Of a stretch of DNA of 64,000 bases, positions 35,281 through 45,311 are shown in pieces (position 1 is the first letter of the stretch; each line of letters opens with the position of its first letter). A model generated the notes under the pieces. It saw nothing but the letters and a program-made list of their open reading frames with translations. It did no database searches and was not told the origin of the DNA. Origin of the DNA: Aquimarina algiphila. Its GTDB lineage: Bacteria > Bacteroidota > Bacteroidia > Flavobacteriales > Flavobacteriaceae. The stretch is taken from assembly GCF_007489275.1 (NCBI RefSeq), contig NZ_VLNR01000025.1, forward strand, positions 1 through 64,000. The letters run 5' to 3'. A program made the position numbers and the translations under genes.

Positions 35281-36018
35281 ATGATCGATAAAAAACAATT
35301 AAACTCTAACATTCCTCAGCACGTTGCCATTATTATGGACGGTAATGGAAGGTGGGCTAAAAAGAAAGGGCTATTTAGAGCCGTTGGCCATGAAAATGGA
35401 ACCAAAGCAGTTCGGGAAGCTGTAGAAAGTTGTGCAGAATTAGGAGTAAAATATCTTACATTATATGCTTTTTCTACCGAAAACTGGAATAGACCAAAAC
35501 TTGAGGTAGAAACCTTAATGAAGCTTCTCGTAAGCTCACTAAAAAGGGAAATCAAAACACTTCAGGACAATAACATCCAACTTAATGCTATTGGTAACTT
35601 ACAAACACTTCCTAAAAAAGCAAGAACAGAGCTATTAGAAGTTATTGAAAAAACTAAGTCCAATAACCACATGACACTTACTCTTGCCCTTAGCTACGGC
35701 AGCCGTGAGGAGCTTATAAAAACTATTGAAGAAATAAGTATTAAAGTTAAAAATGGTGTAATTTCGCCACATCTTATAAATGAATCAGTCATTAATGAGC
35801 ATTTGTATACTAAAGACCTACCAGATGTGGATTTATTAATACGTACCAGCGGGGAACAACGTATTAGTAATTTTTTACTTTGGCAGATTGCGTATGCAGA
35901 ATTATATTTTACAGAAATTTTATGGCCAGATTTTAAAAAATCAGATTTATTAGAAGCCATATTCAATTATCAAAAAAGAGAGAGAAGATTTGGAAAAACT
36001 AGTGAGCAGCTCAGTTAA
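35281..36018 (+). CDS. uppS: Isoprenyl transferase (undecaprenyl diphosphate synthase)
   Basis: From the ATG at 35281 it has 245 residues. This cis-prenyltransferase makes undecaprenyl diphosphate, the lipid carrier for peptidoglycan and O-antigen. The catalytic aspartate is D20 in IIMDGNGRWAKKKG. Further motifs are GHENGTKAVREAVES, LTLYAFSTENWNRP, and the C-terminal LLIRTSGEQRISNFLLWQIAYAELYF and WPDFKKSD. An upstream ATG at 35260 overlaps the DUF6089 stop and adds seven residues, so the start at 35281 agrees better with the family. bamA begins four bases after its stop. Confidence 0.96.
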   Translation: MIDKKQLNSNIPQHVAIIMDGNGRWAKKKGLFRAVGHENGTKAVREAVESCAELGVKYLTLYAFSTENWNRPKLEVETLMKLLVSSLKREIKTLQDNNIQLNAIGNLQTLPKKARTELLEVIEKTKSNNHMTLTLALSYGSREELIKTIEEISIKVKNGVISPHLINESVINEHLYTKDLPDVDLLIRTSGEQRISNFLLWQIAYAELYFTEILWPDFKKSDLLEAIFNYQKRERRFGKTSEQLS

Positions 36019-36022
36019 AGAA

Positions 36023-38644
36023 ATGACAAAAAAATTACCTATTACGTATTTTACGTTACTCGCCTTATTAATAAATTCAATATCACTTTCTGCACAAAAT
36101 TTACCTGGTGCTAACGGGAAAGAATATATTATTGGAGATATTAAAGTTACCGGTATTACCAGTTATAATGAGAATACTGTAATCACTTTTACAGGCCTTC
36201 AAAAAGGAGAACGTATTTTTTTACCAGGAGACGAAATAAGTAAAGTCATCAAAAAATTATGGGATTTAGAGCTATTTAGTGACATTAACTTTTATATCAC
36301 CGATGTAGAAGGAGAGGTTGCAAATCTTGAAATCAATATACAAGAAGTTCCAGAATTAAATGAAGCACGTATTGAAGGAATAAAGAAACGTAAGTCTGAA
36401 GAATTAATCAAAGACAATGGACTTACAAAAGGTGCCAAAGTGACCGAAAACCTTACAACTACGACACGTAACTTTATTACCAACAAATACAGAAAAGATG
36501 GTTATCTTAACACAAAAGTTGTGATTAATACCATCCCAGTAAAGGATACTGTGGCTAGTAATAAAGTAAATATGGTTGTCCGTATTGACAAAGGTGATCG
36601 CGTAAAGGTAGATAGAATCAACATTGAAGGAAACGAACAGTTGTCTAATGCTAAAGTGCGCAGGGCAATGAAAAACACAAAACGTAAGAAACCTCTAAGA
36701 TTCTGGAAACGCTCAAAATACATCAAAGCAGATTATGAAGAAGATAAGGATAATATTATAACAAAATATAAAGAAAAAGGTTATAGAGATGCTCGTATAA
36801 CTTCTGATAGCCTTATCGTAGAAGATGACAATAGCATATCTTTAAATCTTAACATTGAGGAAGGAAACAAGTATTACTTTGGTAATATTACATTTCTTGG
36901 TAACAGTGTGTATACAGACAGGCAATTGGCTAGACAACTGGTTATCAAAAAAGGGGATGTGTATAACGGTGTACTTTTGGAAAAACAAATTGCAGACAAC
37001 ACAAAACCAGATGCAAACGACTTGACAAACTTATATCAAAATAATGGATACCTATTCTCCTCTATTGATGCAGTAGAAACCAAAGTATACAATGACACTC
37101 TTGATTTTGAGATAAGAATTCGTGAAGGAAAGCTTACGTTTTTTGATCATATTACTGTTACAGGAAATGATAAAACAAATGACCATGTAATTTACAGAAC
37201 ACTAAGAACCAAACCTGGTCAACGATATAGTAAAGATCTTGTAGTACGCACAGTTCGTGAATTAGGTCAATTAGGATTTTTTGACCCAGAACAATTAGAA
37301 CCTCAATTCCAGAATGCAAACCCACAAGCAGGTACTATTGATATCAATTACCCGGTTGTAGAAAAAGGATCCAGCCAGATTGAGCTTCAAGGTGGTTTTG
37401 GTGGTGGTGGTTTCGTCGGAACATTAGGACTAGCTTTTAGTAACTTTTCTATACGCAATATTTTTAACAAAGAATCGTATAGTCCTCTACCAATGGGTGA
37501 CGGTCAAACTCTTAGAGTTAGGGCTCAAGCCAGTAGATTTTTTCAAACGTATAGCCTTTCATTTGTTGAGCCTTGGCTAGGAGGAAAAAGACCTTACCAG
37601 CTTTCTACTTCATTTTCTCACACCATACAATTCTTATTAAATAATAGAACAAGGAATGTGGATAGAGATAGTAAATTCCTGATCACAGGTGGATCCATTG
37701 GTATTGCAAAAAGATTAAATTGGCCCGATAATTATTTCACACTATCTCAAGCTATTAGTGTAAGACATTATAATCTAAAAAATTATAACACAAGATTATT
37801 TACCTTTGGTAATGGTTCATCTAATGATTTATCCTATACCATTGGTATAAACAGAAACAATACTACAGTTAACCCAATTTTCCCAACGGGAGGATCTGAG
37901 TTTAATATTGTAGCTAAACTATCTGTTCCTTACTCGCTTTTTGACGGAGTTGATTATAGTGAATTAGCAGAGCGTAGAGCAATTTTGGATCAAGAAATAA
38001 ACGACCCCAACACAAATCCAATAACGCGTCAAGAAAAACAAACTGAAATCGGAGAAATTGATCAAGAGCGTTTTAAATGGTTAGAATACTATAAGCTTAA
38101 ATTTGACGGAACCTGGTATACTAGTTTAATTAATATAGGGACAAAACCTTTAGTTTTAAGAACAAGAGCAGAGTATGGGTTCTTAGGAGCTTATAACAAT
38201 GATAGAGGTAATATTCCTTTTGAACGATTTTTCTTAGGAGGAGATGGTCTAGGCGCAACGAGTTTGGATGGTAGAGAAGTTATTGCATTAAGAGGATACC
38301 CTAATCAGTCGATTACTCCTCAAAGCAGAACAAATAATCAAGATTTTGATGCCGATGGGGCAACAATTTATAATAAATATTCGTTAGAACTTCGTTATCC
38401 TATAACGCTAAAACCTGCAGCATCCATATATATGTTAGGGTTTTTAGAAGGGGGTGCTTCTTATGATAGTTTTAAGAGATTTAACCCTTTTCAACTAAGT
38501 CGTTCAGCTGGTGCAGGTTTACGTATCTTTATGCCAGCTTTTGGATTACTTGGTATAGATTTTGGATATGGTTTCGACCCTATTCCTGGAACAAATCAAC
38601 CAAATGGATGGGAAACCCACTTCATTATAGGACAACAGTTTTAG
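36023..38644 (+). CDS. bamA: Outer-membrane protein assembly factor BamA
   Basis: An Omp85-family core subunit of the BAM complex that inserts beta-barrels into the outer membrane. From the ATG at 36023 it has 873 residues, with a signal peptide (ITYFTLLALLINSISLSAQ). POTRA repeats occupy about residues 30-430 (for example YIIGDIKVTGITSYNENTVI, ARIEGIKKRKSEELI, VDRINIEGNEQLSNAKVRRA, YYFGNITFLGNSVYTDRQLA, LTFFDHITVTGNDKTNDHVI). The Omp85 barrel follows from VEKGSSQIELQGGFGGGG onward, with the lid-locking ALRGYPNQSI (the VRGF-type motif) and an aromatic last residue (GQQF). An in-frame TTG at 35990 is a less likely start inside uppS. Confidence 0.96.
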   Translation: MTKKLPITYFTLLALLINSISLSAQNLPGANGKEYIIGDIKVTGITSYNENTVITFTGLQKGERIFLPGDEISKVIKKLWDLELFSDINFYITDVEGEVANLEINIQEVPELNEARIEGIKKRKSEELIKDNGLTKGAKVTENLTTTTRNFITNKYRKDGYLNTKVVINTIPVKDTVASNKVNMVVRIDKGDRVKVDRINIEGNEQLSNAKVRRAMKNTKRKKPLRFWKRSKYIKADYEEDKDNIITKYKEKGYRDARITSDSLIVEDDNSISLNLNIEEGNKYYFGNITFLGNSVYTDRQLARQLVIKKGDVYNGVLLEKQIADNTKPDANDLTNLYQNNGYLFSSIDAVETKVYNDTLDFEIRIREGKLTFFDHITVTGNDKTNDHVIYRTLRTKPGQRYSKDLVVRTVRELGQLGFFDPEQLEPQFQNANPQAGTIDINYPVVEKGSSQIELQGGFGGGGFVGTLGLAFSNFSIRNIFNKESYSPLPMGDGQTLRVRAQASRFFQTYSLSFVEPWLGGKRPYQLSTSFSHTIQFLLNNRTRNVDRDSKFLITGGSIGIAKRLNWPDNYFTLSQAISVRHYNLKNYNTRLFTFGNGSSNDLSYTIGINRNNTTVNPIFPTGGSEFNIVAKLSVPYSLFDGVDYSELAERRAILDQEINDPNTNPITRQEKQTEIGEIDQERFKWLEYYKLKFDGTWYTSLINIGTKPLVLRTRAEYGFLGAYNNDRGNIPFERFFLGGDGLGATSLDGREVIALRGYPNQSITPQSRTNNQDFDADGATIYNKYSLELRYPITLKPAASIYMLGFLEGGASYDSFKRFNPFQLSRSAGAGLRIFMPAFGLLGIDFGYGFDPIPGTNQPNGWETHFIIGQQF

Positions 38645-38679
38645 TTTTGGCACGATTATTTCAATATATACACAAAATT

Positions 38680-39519
38680 ATGAAAACAAAGGGTCTTTTA
38701 CTAGTTGCAGCAATCAGTTGGCTATTTTTTACACAAGCAATAAACGCACAGAAAGGTATCAGGATTGGTTATATAGATATGGACTATATCCTTGAAAATG
38801 TTCCTGAATATAATGAAGCTTCCTCTGAGCTTGAAACCAAAGTTCAAAAATGGAAAGTTGAAATCGAAGCAGAGCTTAAAGAAGTAGAAGAAATGCGAAA
38901 AGACCTTAATAGTGAAAGGGTTCTATTAACCAAAGAATTAATTGAAGAAAGAGAAGAAGATATCTTTTTTAAAGAAAAAGAAATATTAGAATATCAACAA
39001 AAACGTTTCGGTCCTAATGGAGATTTATTTATCCAGAAAAAGAGGCTAGTACAGCCGGTACAAGATCAGGTTTTTGTAGCAGTGCAAGAAGTTGCAAAAA
39101 ATAAGAAATATGATTTTATCTTTGATAAAACTGCCGATTTAGTAATGTTATATTCTGCAGATAGATATGATATTAGTGATCAGGTACTATTAAGAATAAA
39201 TAGAGTTTCAAAAAGAAAACAACTTAATAGCAAACAAGAAAAGAAAGCTCTGGAAAGAGCCGAAAAGAGAAATGCAGAACAAGAAAAAGAAGTAACAGAT
39301 AGAGAAAGACTGGCTCAAAAAAGGCTATCAGACAGAGAGCAACTTCTAGCAGAACGTAAGGCAGAAAGAGACTCTATACGAGCTGCAAAAAAGAAAGAGT
39401 TTGAAGCAAGAAGAGCAAAATTGTTAGAAATACAAAAAAGAAAAAAAGATTCTATAAAAGCATTAAAAGCTAAAAAAGAGAATCTGGATAATAACAATGC
39501 TGAAGATAACAATAATTAA
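38680..39519 (+). CDS. OmpH/Skp-family periplasmic chaperone, long form
   Basis: Starting at the ATG at 38680 the product has 279 residues. The upstream ATG at 38608 lies inside bamA and has no signal peptide directly after it. A signal peptide (about residues 1-23, ending AINAQ) is followed by GIRIGYIDMDYILENVPEYNEA, the OmpH start pattern, and a long coiled coil. A short beta segment (KKYDFIFDKTADLVMLYS) closes the chaperone core. A further charged coiled coil of about 100 residues, rich in Lys, Glu and Arg and ending NNNAEDNNN, is an extension absent from the next gene. It probably carries unfolded outer-membrane proteins to BamA. Confidence 0.92.
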   Translation: MKTKGLLLVAAISWLFFTQAINAQKGIRIGYIDMDYILENVPEYNEASSELETKVQKWKVEIEAELKEVEEMRKDLNSERVLLTKELIEEREEDIFFKEKEILEYQQKRFGPNGDLFIQKKRLVQPVQDQVFVAVQEVAKNKKYDFIFDKTADLVMLYSADRYDISDQVLLRINRVSKRKQLNSKQEKKALERAEKRNAEQEKEVTDRERLAQKRLSDREQLLAERKAERDSIRAAKKKEFEARRAKLLEIQKRKKDSIKALKAKKENLDNNNAEDNNN

Positions 39520-39565
39520 AAAATTAATTTTATAAATTTATAACACCCTTTAATATTACTTACAA

Positions 39566-40075
39566 ATGAAACAATTTAGAACATTACTAGTAGCTATTGC
39601 GATTACTATAGGAACATCAAGTTTTGTAAATGCTCAATCAAAAGTAGCACATATAGCATCCCAAGAGCTTGTAGAGGCAATGCCTGCTTTTAAAGCAGCC
39701 AAAAGTGAAGTGGAGAAACTTAATAAGACTTATGATGCAGAGATAAGAAATATGGTACTAGAGCTGCAAAATACTATAAAGAAATATTCTCAAGAAGCAG
39801 AAACTAAAACTGATGAAGAGAACCTAAAAAGACAACAAGAAATACAAACTACAGAAAAAAGCATTAATGATTACAGACAAAATGCTTTACAGGATCTTCA
39901 AAAGAAAGAAGTTGAGCTTTTAAAGCCAATATATGAAAAAGCACGTACATCTATCCAAAAGGTTGCTAGAGCACAAGGATTTCAGTATGTACTTGATTCA
40001 ACCACAGGAACGGGAGTCATTATGGCTGACGGTAAGAATCTTATGGCTGATGTAAAGAAAGATCTAGGAATATAA
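39566..40075 (+). CDS. OmpH/Skp-family periplasmic chaperone, short form
   Basis: A 169-residue protein with signal peptide (residues 1-23, ending FVNAQS) and the classical Skp layout. A short beta strand KVAHIASQELVEAMPAFKAA leads to two long helices forming the tentacle coiled coil (about residues 45-130) and a final beta segment with QGFQYVLDSTTGTGVIMADG. It follows the long form by 46 bases, and both follow bamA, so the three proteins of outer-membrane biogenesis are made together. A terminator follows. Confidence 0.94.
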   Translation: MKQFRTLLVAIAITIGTSSFVNAQSKVAHIASQELVEAMPAFKAAKSEVEKLNKTYDAEIRNMVLELQNTIKKYSQEAETKTDEENLKRQQEIQTTEKSINDYRQNALQDLQKKEVELLKPIYEKARTSIQKVARAQGFQYVLDSTTGTGVIMADGKNLMADVKKDLGI

Positions 40076-40104
40076 GTATAACTTTATCTTTTTATAAAAT
40101 TTAG

Positions 40105-40136
40105 AAAAACAGTGAGTCTCTTCTCACTGTTTTTTT
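40105..40136 (+). terminator. Terminator after the ompH pair
   Basis: AAAAACAGTGAG pairs with CTCACTGTTTTT (12 bp) around a 6-base loop and ends in seven T. Confidence 0.88.
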
Positions 40137-40163
40137 ATTTTTGGAATAAACTATCTTGTACTC

Positions 40164-40955
40164 ATGCAAAAACAGCCTATCGGTATATTTGACTCTGGTG
40201 TTGGAGGGACTTCTATCTGGAAAGAAATCACATCACTACTTCCTCATGAAGACACTATTTTTTTGGCCGATAGTAAATATGCCCCTTATGGCAAACGAAG
40301 CAAAGAAGAAATAACTTCGCTAAGTATTAAGAATACTGAGAAATTACTAGAGTTAAACTGTAAAATTATTGTAGTTGCATGCAATACAGCTACCACCAAT
40401 GCAATAAAAGTATTAAGGTCGACTTACAACATCCCTATTATAGGAATAGAGCCTGCTATAAAACCCGCGGCGATTAATACAAAAACAAAAAAAGTAGGAG
40501 TTCTTGCCACAAAAGGCACCCTTTCTAGTGAGTTATTTGCAAAGACATCAGATTTGTATGCTCAAAATATAGAAGTAATAGAAGTAATAGGTACCGGCTT
40601 AGTAGAACTAATAGAAGAAGGCAAGAAAGACACTAAGGAAATGAGAGCCCTTTTATATTCGTATATAACTCCAATGATCAACAAAAATATTGATTATCTC
40701 GTTTTGGGATGCACACACTACCCTTACCTTATACCTATTTTAAAAGATATGCTTTCTGATCAGGTTACCATCATTGATTCTGGTGAAGCTGTAGCAAGAC
40801 AAACAAAAGCCATATTAATCAAAAACAATCTTCTGAATCAAAAATCAGAGATTGGAAATCATAGCTTATATACGAATAGCGACACAAAAACGTTAAAAGC
40901 AATACTCAACACAAATCACTCCATTAGATATACCGTAAATGCTTTAGATTTTTAA
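40164..40955 (+). CDS. murI: Glutamate racemase
   Basis: A 263-residue cofactor-free racemase that makes D-glutamate for peptidoglycan. It has the N-terminal IGIFDSGVGGTSIW (aspartate 10), the first catalytic cysteine in IVVACNTATTNA (about residue 73), IIGIEPAIKPAA, and the second catalytic cysteine in LVLGCTHYPYLIP (about 183). The length is normal. It is separated from ompH by a terminator, but only 88 bases away, and so has its own promoter, not clearly seen. It is convergent with the LytTR regulator gene, three bases apart. Confidence 0.96.
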   Translation: MQKQPIGIFDSGVGGTSIWKEITSLLPHEDTIFLADSKYAPYGKRSKEEITSLSIKNTEKLLELNCKIIVVACNTATTNAIKVLRSTYNIPIIGIEPAIKPAAINTKTKKVGVLATKGTLSSELFAKTSDLYAQNIEVIEVIGTGLVELIEEGKKDTKEMRALLYSYITPMINKNIDYLVLGCTHYPYLIPILKDMLSDQVTIIDSGEAVARQTKAILIKNNLLNQKSEIGNHSLYTNSDTKTLKAILNTNHSIRYTVNALDF

Positions 40956-40958
40956 CTC

Positions 40959-41690
40959 TTATTTAAAGTAATCTAATAAAGCTCCTTTTTTAGAAGAAGA
41001 CACAGGTAACTCCTTACCCGAGGAAAGTTCGATACTCCCCCCCTTCCCTTTTCTATACCGTATAATTTTACTTACATTAACCAAATAACTTTTGTGAATC
41101 CGTGCAAATCCATGAAGATTCAAAGATTCCTCAAAATATTTAAGAGTTTTGCTTACCAGCTTCTGACCTTTGTCAAGATAAATCTTGGTATAGTTATCAT
41201 CAGCTTCACAATACAAAATGTTAGAAATTTGCAACACCTCAAAACCATCTTGTTGAGGAATCGTAATTTTACCTTCTGCAGCAGTAACTTTAGGAACTAG
41301 AACAGCATCCTGAAGCACCGCCTCTCGTTGTTTAATATGAGTAACATGATCAACAGCCTTAATAAGGTTATCTATCGCAATTGGTTTTAACAAGTAATAT
41401 GTTGCTTGCGCATTTAAAGCGTCTACCGCATAGTGGTCATATGCCGTCACAAAAACAATTTCGAATGTACGATCAGGAACTTGCTCCAGTAAATCAAACG
41501 CATTACCGTAAGGCATTTCTACATCCAGAAATAATAAATCAGGAGTATGAGATTCTAACTGTTCTAATGTTTCTTTCACACTTGCAGCTTCGCCCAAGAT
41601 CGAAACCGAGGGGCAATATTTACCCAAATAATTTCTAAGAATAGTTCTACTATTTGCTTCATCGTCTACTATAATTGCAGTTAAGTTCAT
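40959..41690 (-). CDS. LytTR-type response regulator
   Basis: A 243-residue regulator. The receiver domain (residues 1-120) has the acid pocket D9-D10, the phosphorylated D56 in LLFLDVEMPYGNA, and a conserved lysine in YYLLKPI (near 105). The LytTR DNA-binding domain (about 140-243) has QISNILYCEADDNYTKIYLD, the SLNLHGFARIHKSYLVNVSKI pattern and the closing KGGSIELSSGKELPVSSSKK. It is encoded immediately after the histidine kinase gene, with no intergenic base, so they form a two-component pair. Targets cannot be named. Such pairs in Bacteroidota often control envelope functions. Confidence 0.94.
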   Translation of the reverse strand: MNLTAIIVDDEANSRTILRNYLGKYCPSVSILGEAASVKETLEQLESHTPDLLFLDVEMPYGNAFDLLEQVPDRTFEIVFVTAYDHYAVDALNAQATYYLLKPIAIDNLIKAVDHVTHIKQREAVLQDAVLVPKVTAAEGKITIPQQDGFEVLQISNILYCEADDNYTKIYLDKGQKLVSKTLKYFEESLNLHGFARIHKSYLVNVSKIIRYRKGKGGSIELSSGKELPVSSSKKGALLDYFK

Positions 41691-43907
41691 TTATTTATCT
41701 TTCTTAAGCATTAATTTTACCTGAGTTCCTTCTTGATCATTTTCTAAATCGGATATAAATACATCCACCTTATCTTTATACATTTTATTAAGGATTGCAA
41801 TTCTCTTTTTTATATTACCCATTCCTCTGGACTTCTGTAATTTTTGATTTTGTGTTTTTAGTTCTTTAGATTTCTTACGCCCAATACCATTATCCATAAT
41901 TGTAATTTCTATGCTATCCGAAGTAATTTTTTGAAAACGTATCGATAAAATTCCTTTTTCAGATTTATAACGTAATCCATGCCATACCGCATTCTCTACA
42001 TAAGGTTGTAACAGCATTGGCGGTATCATATACTCATTAACATCAATTTCTGAATCTACTTCAACCGTATATTCAAATTTATCTTGAAATCTAAAATGTT
42101 CCAGTTGTACATATAGCCTTAAGAGTTCTATCTCTTTTTCTAGCGGAATGAAATCTTCTTCGCTATTTTCTAAAACAGCTCTCATTAATAGTGAGAAATC
42201 TGTTAAGTACCTATTAGCTGTTCTCTCATCACTAGTAGCTATAAAGGTATTTACAGAATTTAAGGCATTAAATATAAAATGTGGATTCATTTGGGATCGC
42301 AATGATTTAAGTGCCAAAAGATTATTAGCATAACGTTGTTGTTTCATGTTACGAAACATCAAATACGCTGCAAGAAGTAATAATAATGTTAGCCCAATTA
42401 AAAAATAAATCACATTTTGTTGCCTAAGACTCTGTTGATTTATCAATTGTTGTGAGGCAAATGCCAATTCATACCTTGCTTCATTAAGTTCCCTATCCTT
42501 TTCTAAGGTAGTAATACGATTTGCTCTTTGAGCTAATTCTCTACTAAAACGAGCCGCTTGTGAGATCTCTTGATCCTTTTGAATATATAACTTATCAATA
42601 ATTACTTCGTATTCTTTAAACGCATTGGATGCTTTTTCTAACTCTCCTTTTTCTCGATATACTTCTCCTAATTTTCTAGTAGCATCTTTTTGGACAATCA
42701 GGTCATTTTTTGATTCTGCCTCTTTAATACTTTCTTCCAAATAAGGAATCGCCTCATCATACTCTTCTTGCGCCGCAAAAGCTCTAGCTATTTTATAATT
42801 TTGTACTTGTGGAGTCAATGCATTATCCTCTTCCACTGGAGCGACACCACTGGTGATCTCCTGCTCCTGTATCTCTTCAATATCTTCAAGAGCTTCTTTT
42901 CGCAATTGTATTTCTTTATCAAAACGGTTACTCTTATTATAAAAATCTGCAGCCACAGCTCTTTGTCTGGCAGATGTTTTTTTATCCTTTTGATCAGCTA
43001 ACTGTACCGAATTATCAAGATATCCTTCTGCATCTCTTGTATTCCCTTCTTCCTGTAATACTCCTGCCAGTAAAGAATTCAATGAAATAACAATATCATC
43101 AAAACCCTTTCTTTGACTTATAGACAATGCTTTATTATAATTTAATCTTGCATTAGCAAAATTCTGCAACCCCTTATAACTATCTCCTAAACCTTGATAT
43201 ACCTTTACTTTTTGTTCAGAATTTAATCTAGATCGTTCTAATTGAGAAAATGTATTTAAAGCACCCTGAAAATTCTTGTTTTCGAGTTGAGCGTTCCCTA
43301 ATTTGATTTTTACTGTAGTATTTGCTCTATTTTTAAGACTCATCAAATAATTACTCTCAGCCAGATCAGGTTGTTTCCAATGCCTATAAATATCTGCAAG
43401 CGTCTCAAACAATTCGGCTTTCTTATTATCTGATGATGGATCATCATCACGTACTGTTTCCAGTGCATTCGTTATATATTCGATACTCGTTGCGGCATCC
43501 TTTTTTAATGCGCCTTTTGCTGCTTTTAGATTTTTCTGATACGTAGATTCACGTTTTTTTTCAGAAGCAATTTTTGATTTTTTTACAACCGGATGATCAT
43601 CAACCTCTATATCAATCCTTTGTCCATCTACAATAGTATATCTTACGGTATTAAAAGTATCATGAGAAATCACCAGTTCATCACCAACCTGAGCTTGAAT
43701 TTTAAAATCTCCAAATATATCTGTTGTAATTGTTCCTTTTCCAAGTATTGTAACTTCTGCACCTGGGATAGCTTTTCGAGTACTTTTCTCCTTAACCGAG
43801 CCCTTAATACTCATGGATGCAGATCGTCTTGCAGCAGCATTCTCTTGCCCCAAAATCAACACTGGCAAAAACAAGAGAAATATTATTATTAAACCTATCT
43901 TCTTCAT
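41691..43907 (-). CDS. LytS-type histidine kinase with TPR sensor region
   Basis: A 738-residue protein. It has a signal peptide (residues 1-20). A carboxypeptidase-regulatory-like beta domain (about 33-100: IKGSVKEKSTRKAIPGAEVTI, TTDIFGDFKIQAQVGDELVI) is unusual ahead of a kinase. About eight TPR-like helical repeats follow (about 120-450), then one membrane segment (about 502-520, VIYFLIGLTLLLLLAAYLMF). The His_kinase domain carries the phospho-accepting histidine in QMNPHFIFNALNSV (about 535) and an ATPase domain with MIPPMLLQPYVENAVWHG and MDNGIGRKK. It should sense something in the periplasm and phosphorylate the LytTR regulator next to it. The ligand is unknown. Confidence 0.92.
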   Translation of the reverse strand: MKKIGLIIIFLLFLPVLILGQENAAARRSASMSIKGSVKEKSTRKAIPGAEVTILGKGTITTDIFGDFKIQAQVGDELVISHDTFNTVRYTIVDGQRIDIEVDDHPVVKKSKIASEKKRESTYQKNLKAAKGALKKDAATSIEYITNALETVRDDDPSSDNKKAELFETLADIYRHWKQPDLAESNYLMSLKNRANTTVKIKLGNAQLENKNFQGALNTFSQLERSRLNSEQKVKVYQGLGDSYKGLQNFANARLNYNKALSISQRKGFDDIVISLNSLLAGVLQEEGNTRDAEGYLDNSVQLADQKDKKTSARQRAVAADFYNKSNRFDKEIQLRKEALEDIEEIQEQEITSGVAPVEEDNALTPQVQNYKIARAFAAQEEYDEAIPYLEESIKEAESKNDLIVQKDATRKLGEVYREKGELEKASNAFKEYEVIIDKLYIQKDQEISQAARFSRELAQRANRITTLEKDRELNEARYELAFASQQLINQQSLRQQNVIYFLIGLTLLLLLAAYLMFRNMKQQRYANNLLALKSLRSQMNPHFIFNALNSVNTFIATSDERTANRYLTDFSLLMRAVLENSEEDFIPLEKEIELLRLYVQLEHFRFQDKFEYTVEVDSEIDVNEYMIPPMLLQPYVENAVWHGLRYKSEKGILSIRFQKITSDSIEITIMDNGIGRKKSKELKTQNQKLQKSRGMGNIKKRIAILNKMYKDKVDVFISDLENDQEGTQVKLMLKKDK

Positions 43908-44124
43908 TATTCACTATTAAATCTAGGTAAACTTAATCCATTTAACTGGGAAAATAAAATCAGCATTTACAGATTATATCGTTTTATAGCAGCTTTTTAG
44001 CATAAAAAAGATAACTCGCTAATTATATAAGAGTGTTCACTCATCCATCATACACAATCCCTCATTATAGGTTTTTATACAGAAAAGTTCGATATAATTT
44101 TATCCAGAATTAAAAAAAGAAACT

Positions 44125-45297
44125 ATGAAGACATTTTTTACATGGAGTATGCTGAGTGTATTAATTACTATTTCTTGTAATGCAAACCATAAATCAAACT
44201 CCGAACTAGCATTTCAAAATGAGAAAAATCATTTAATAGAAACCACCAAAACAGATCCAAATACACGTAATATACAAGTAGCACTATTATTAGATACTAG
44301 TAACAGTATGGATGGTCTTATTGATCAAGCCAAAGCACAGCTTTGGGAAATTGTAAATGAATTATCATATGCCAAGTGTGGTCATAATACTATAAAACTA
44401 GAGATTGCATTGTATGAGTACGGCAACGATGGCTTACCTTCTCAAGAAGGTTTTATAAGACAGGTATTACCTTTTTCTAATGATTTAGATGAAATATCAA
44501 AAGAGCTTTTTGCATTAACTACTAATGGCGGAAATGAATATTGTGGTAAAGTGATCACTACGTCAATCAATCAATTAAATTGGAAAAAGAATAATGATCA
44601 TCTTAAACTGATATTCATAGCAGGAAACGAACCCTTTACTCAAGGACCTGTAAATTATAAAGATGCTGCTACAGATGCGTCAGAAAAAGATATTACAATC
44701 AATACTATCTTTTGTGGTAATTTTAGACAAGGGATAGATACCATGTGGAAACACGGAGCAGATCTAACTCGTGGAGAATATAGTGCAATAGATCATAATA
44801 GAGAAACTATTCATATTGCAACACCATATGATGATATCATTCTTGAGTTAAACAATAAACTAAACGGTACATATATTTACTATGGCCATCGAGGAGCTCA
44901 AAAAAGAGAGTTACAGGCAGAACAAGATCATAATGCTAGATCATATAGTCCTGCAAATGCGGTAAGCAGAACCATAAGTAAGAGTTCTGGTTTTTACAAA
45001 AACAAAAGTTGGGACCTGATTGATGCTGTGGAAGATGAAAGTTTTGAAGTTGAAAAAGTAGCAAAAGAAGAATTACCTGTAGAGTTAAAGGATAAGTCTG
45101 AGAAGGAATTAAAGCAATATATAGCTGAAAAAAGTAATGCTCGTAAAGAAATACAAGGCAAAATAAATGACCTAAATAAGAAACGTATGCAATACATTAA
45201 AGAAAACAGTAAAAAAGACGATTCTAATCTGGAAACCGCATTACTAAATGCTATAAAAAAACAAGGTAGAGAAAAATCATTTTCTTGGGAAAATTAA
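44125..45297 (+). CDS. VWA-domain lipoprotein
   Basis: A 390-residue exported protein. The lipoprotein signal is SMLSVLITISC (cysteine at about 18). The von Willebrand A domain (about residues 48-250) has the metal-ion MIDAS motif LLDTSNSM (D-x-S-x-S form) and IALYEYGNDGLPSQEGF. The C-terminal third is a charged helical region (residues 300-390, rich in Lys/Glu). VWA domains bind proteins in a metal-dependent way, and the anchored form may organise complexes at the membrane. A rhodanese-like gene follows 14 bases later in the same direction. No partner MoxR ATPase is nearby. Confidence 0.85.
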   Translation: MKTFFTWSMLSVLITISCNANHKSNSELAFQNEKNHLIETTKTDPNTRNIQVALLLDTSNSMDGLIDQAKAQLWEIVNELSYAKCGHNTIKLEIALYEYGNDGLPSQEGFIRQVLPFSNDLDEISKELFALTTNGGNEYCGKVITTSINQLNWKKNNDHLKLIFIAGNEPFTQGPVNYKDAATDASEKDITINTIFCGNFRQGIDTMWKHGADLTRGEYSAIDHNRETIHIATPYDDIILELNNKLNGTYIYYGHRGAQKRELQAEQDHNARSYSPANAVSRTISKSSGFYKNKSWDLIDAVEDESFEVEKVAKEELPVELKDKSEKELKQYIAEKSNARKEIQGKINDLNKKRMQYIKENSKKDDSNLETALLNAIKKQGREKSFSWEN

Positions 45298-45311
45298 AAA
45301 ACACTATAACT

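Noticed and set aside
35990-36022. TTG start for bamA inside uppS
   Set aside because: The ATG at 36023 gives a regular signal peptide directly after it, and the TTG adds only uppS-overlapping codons.
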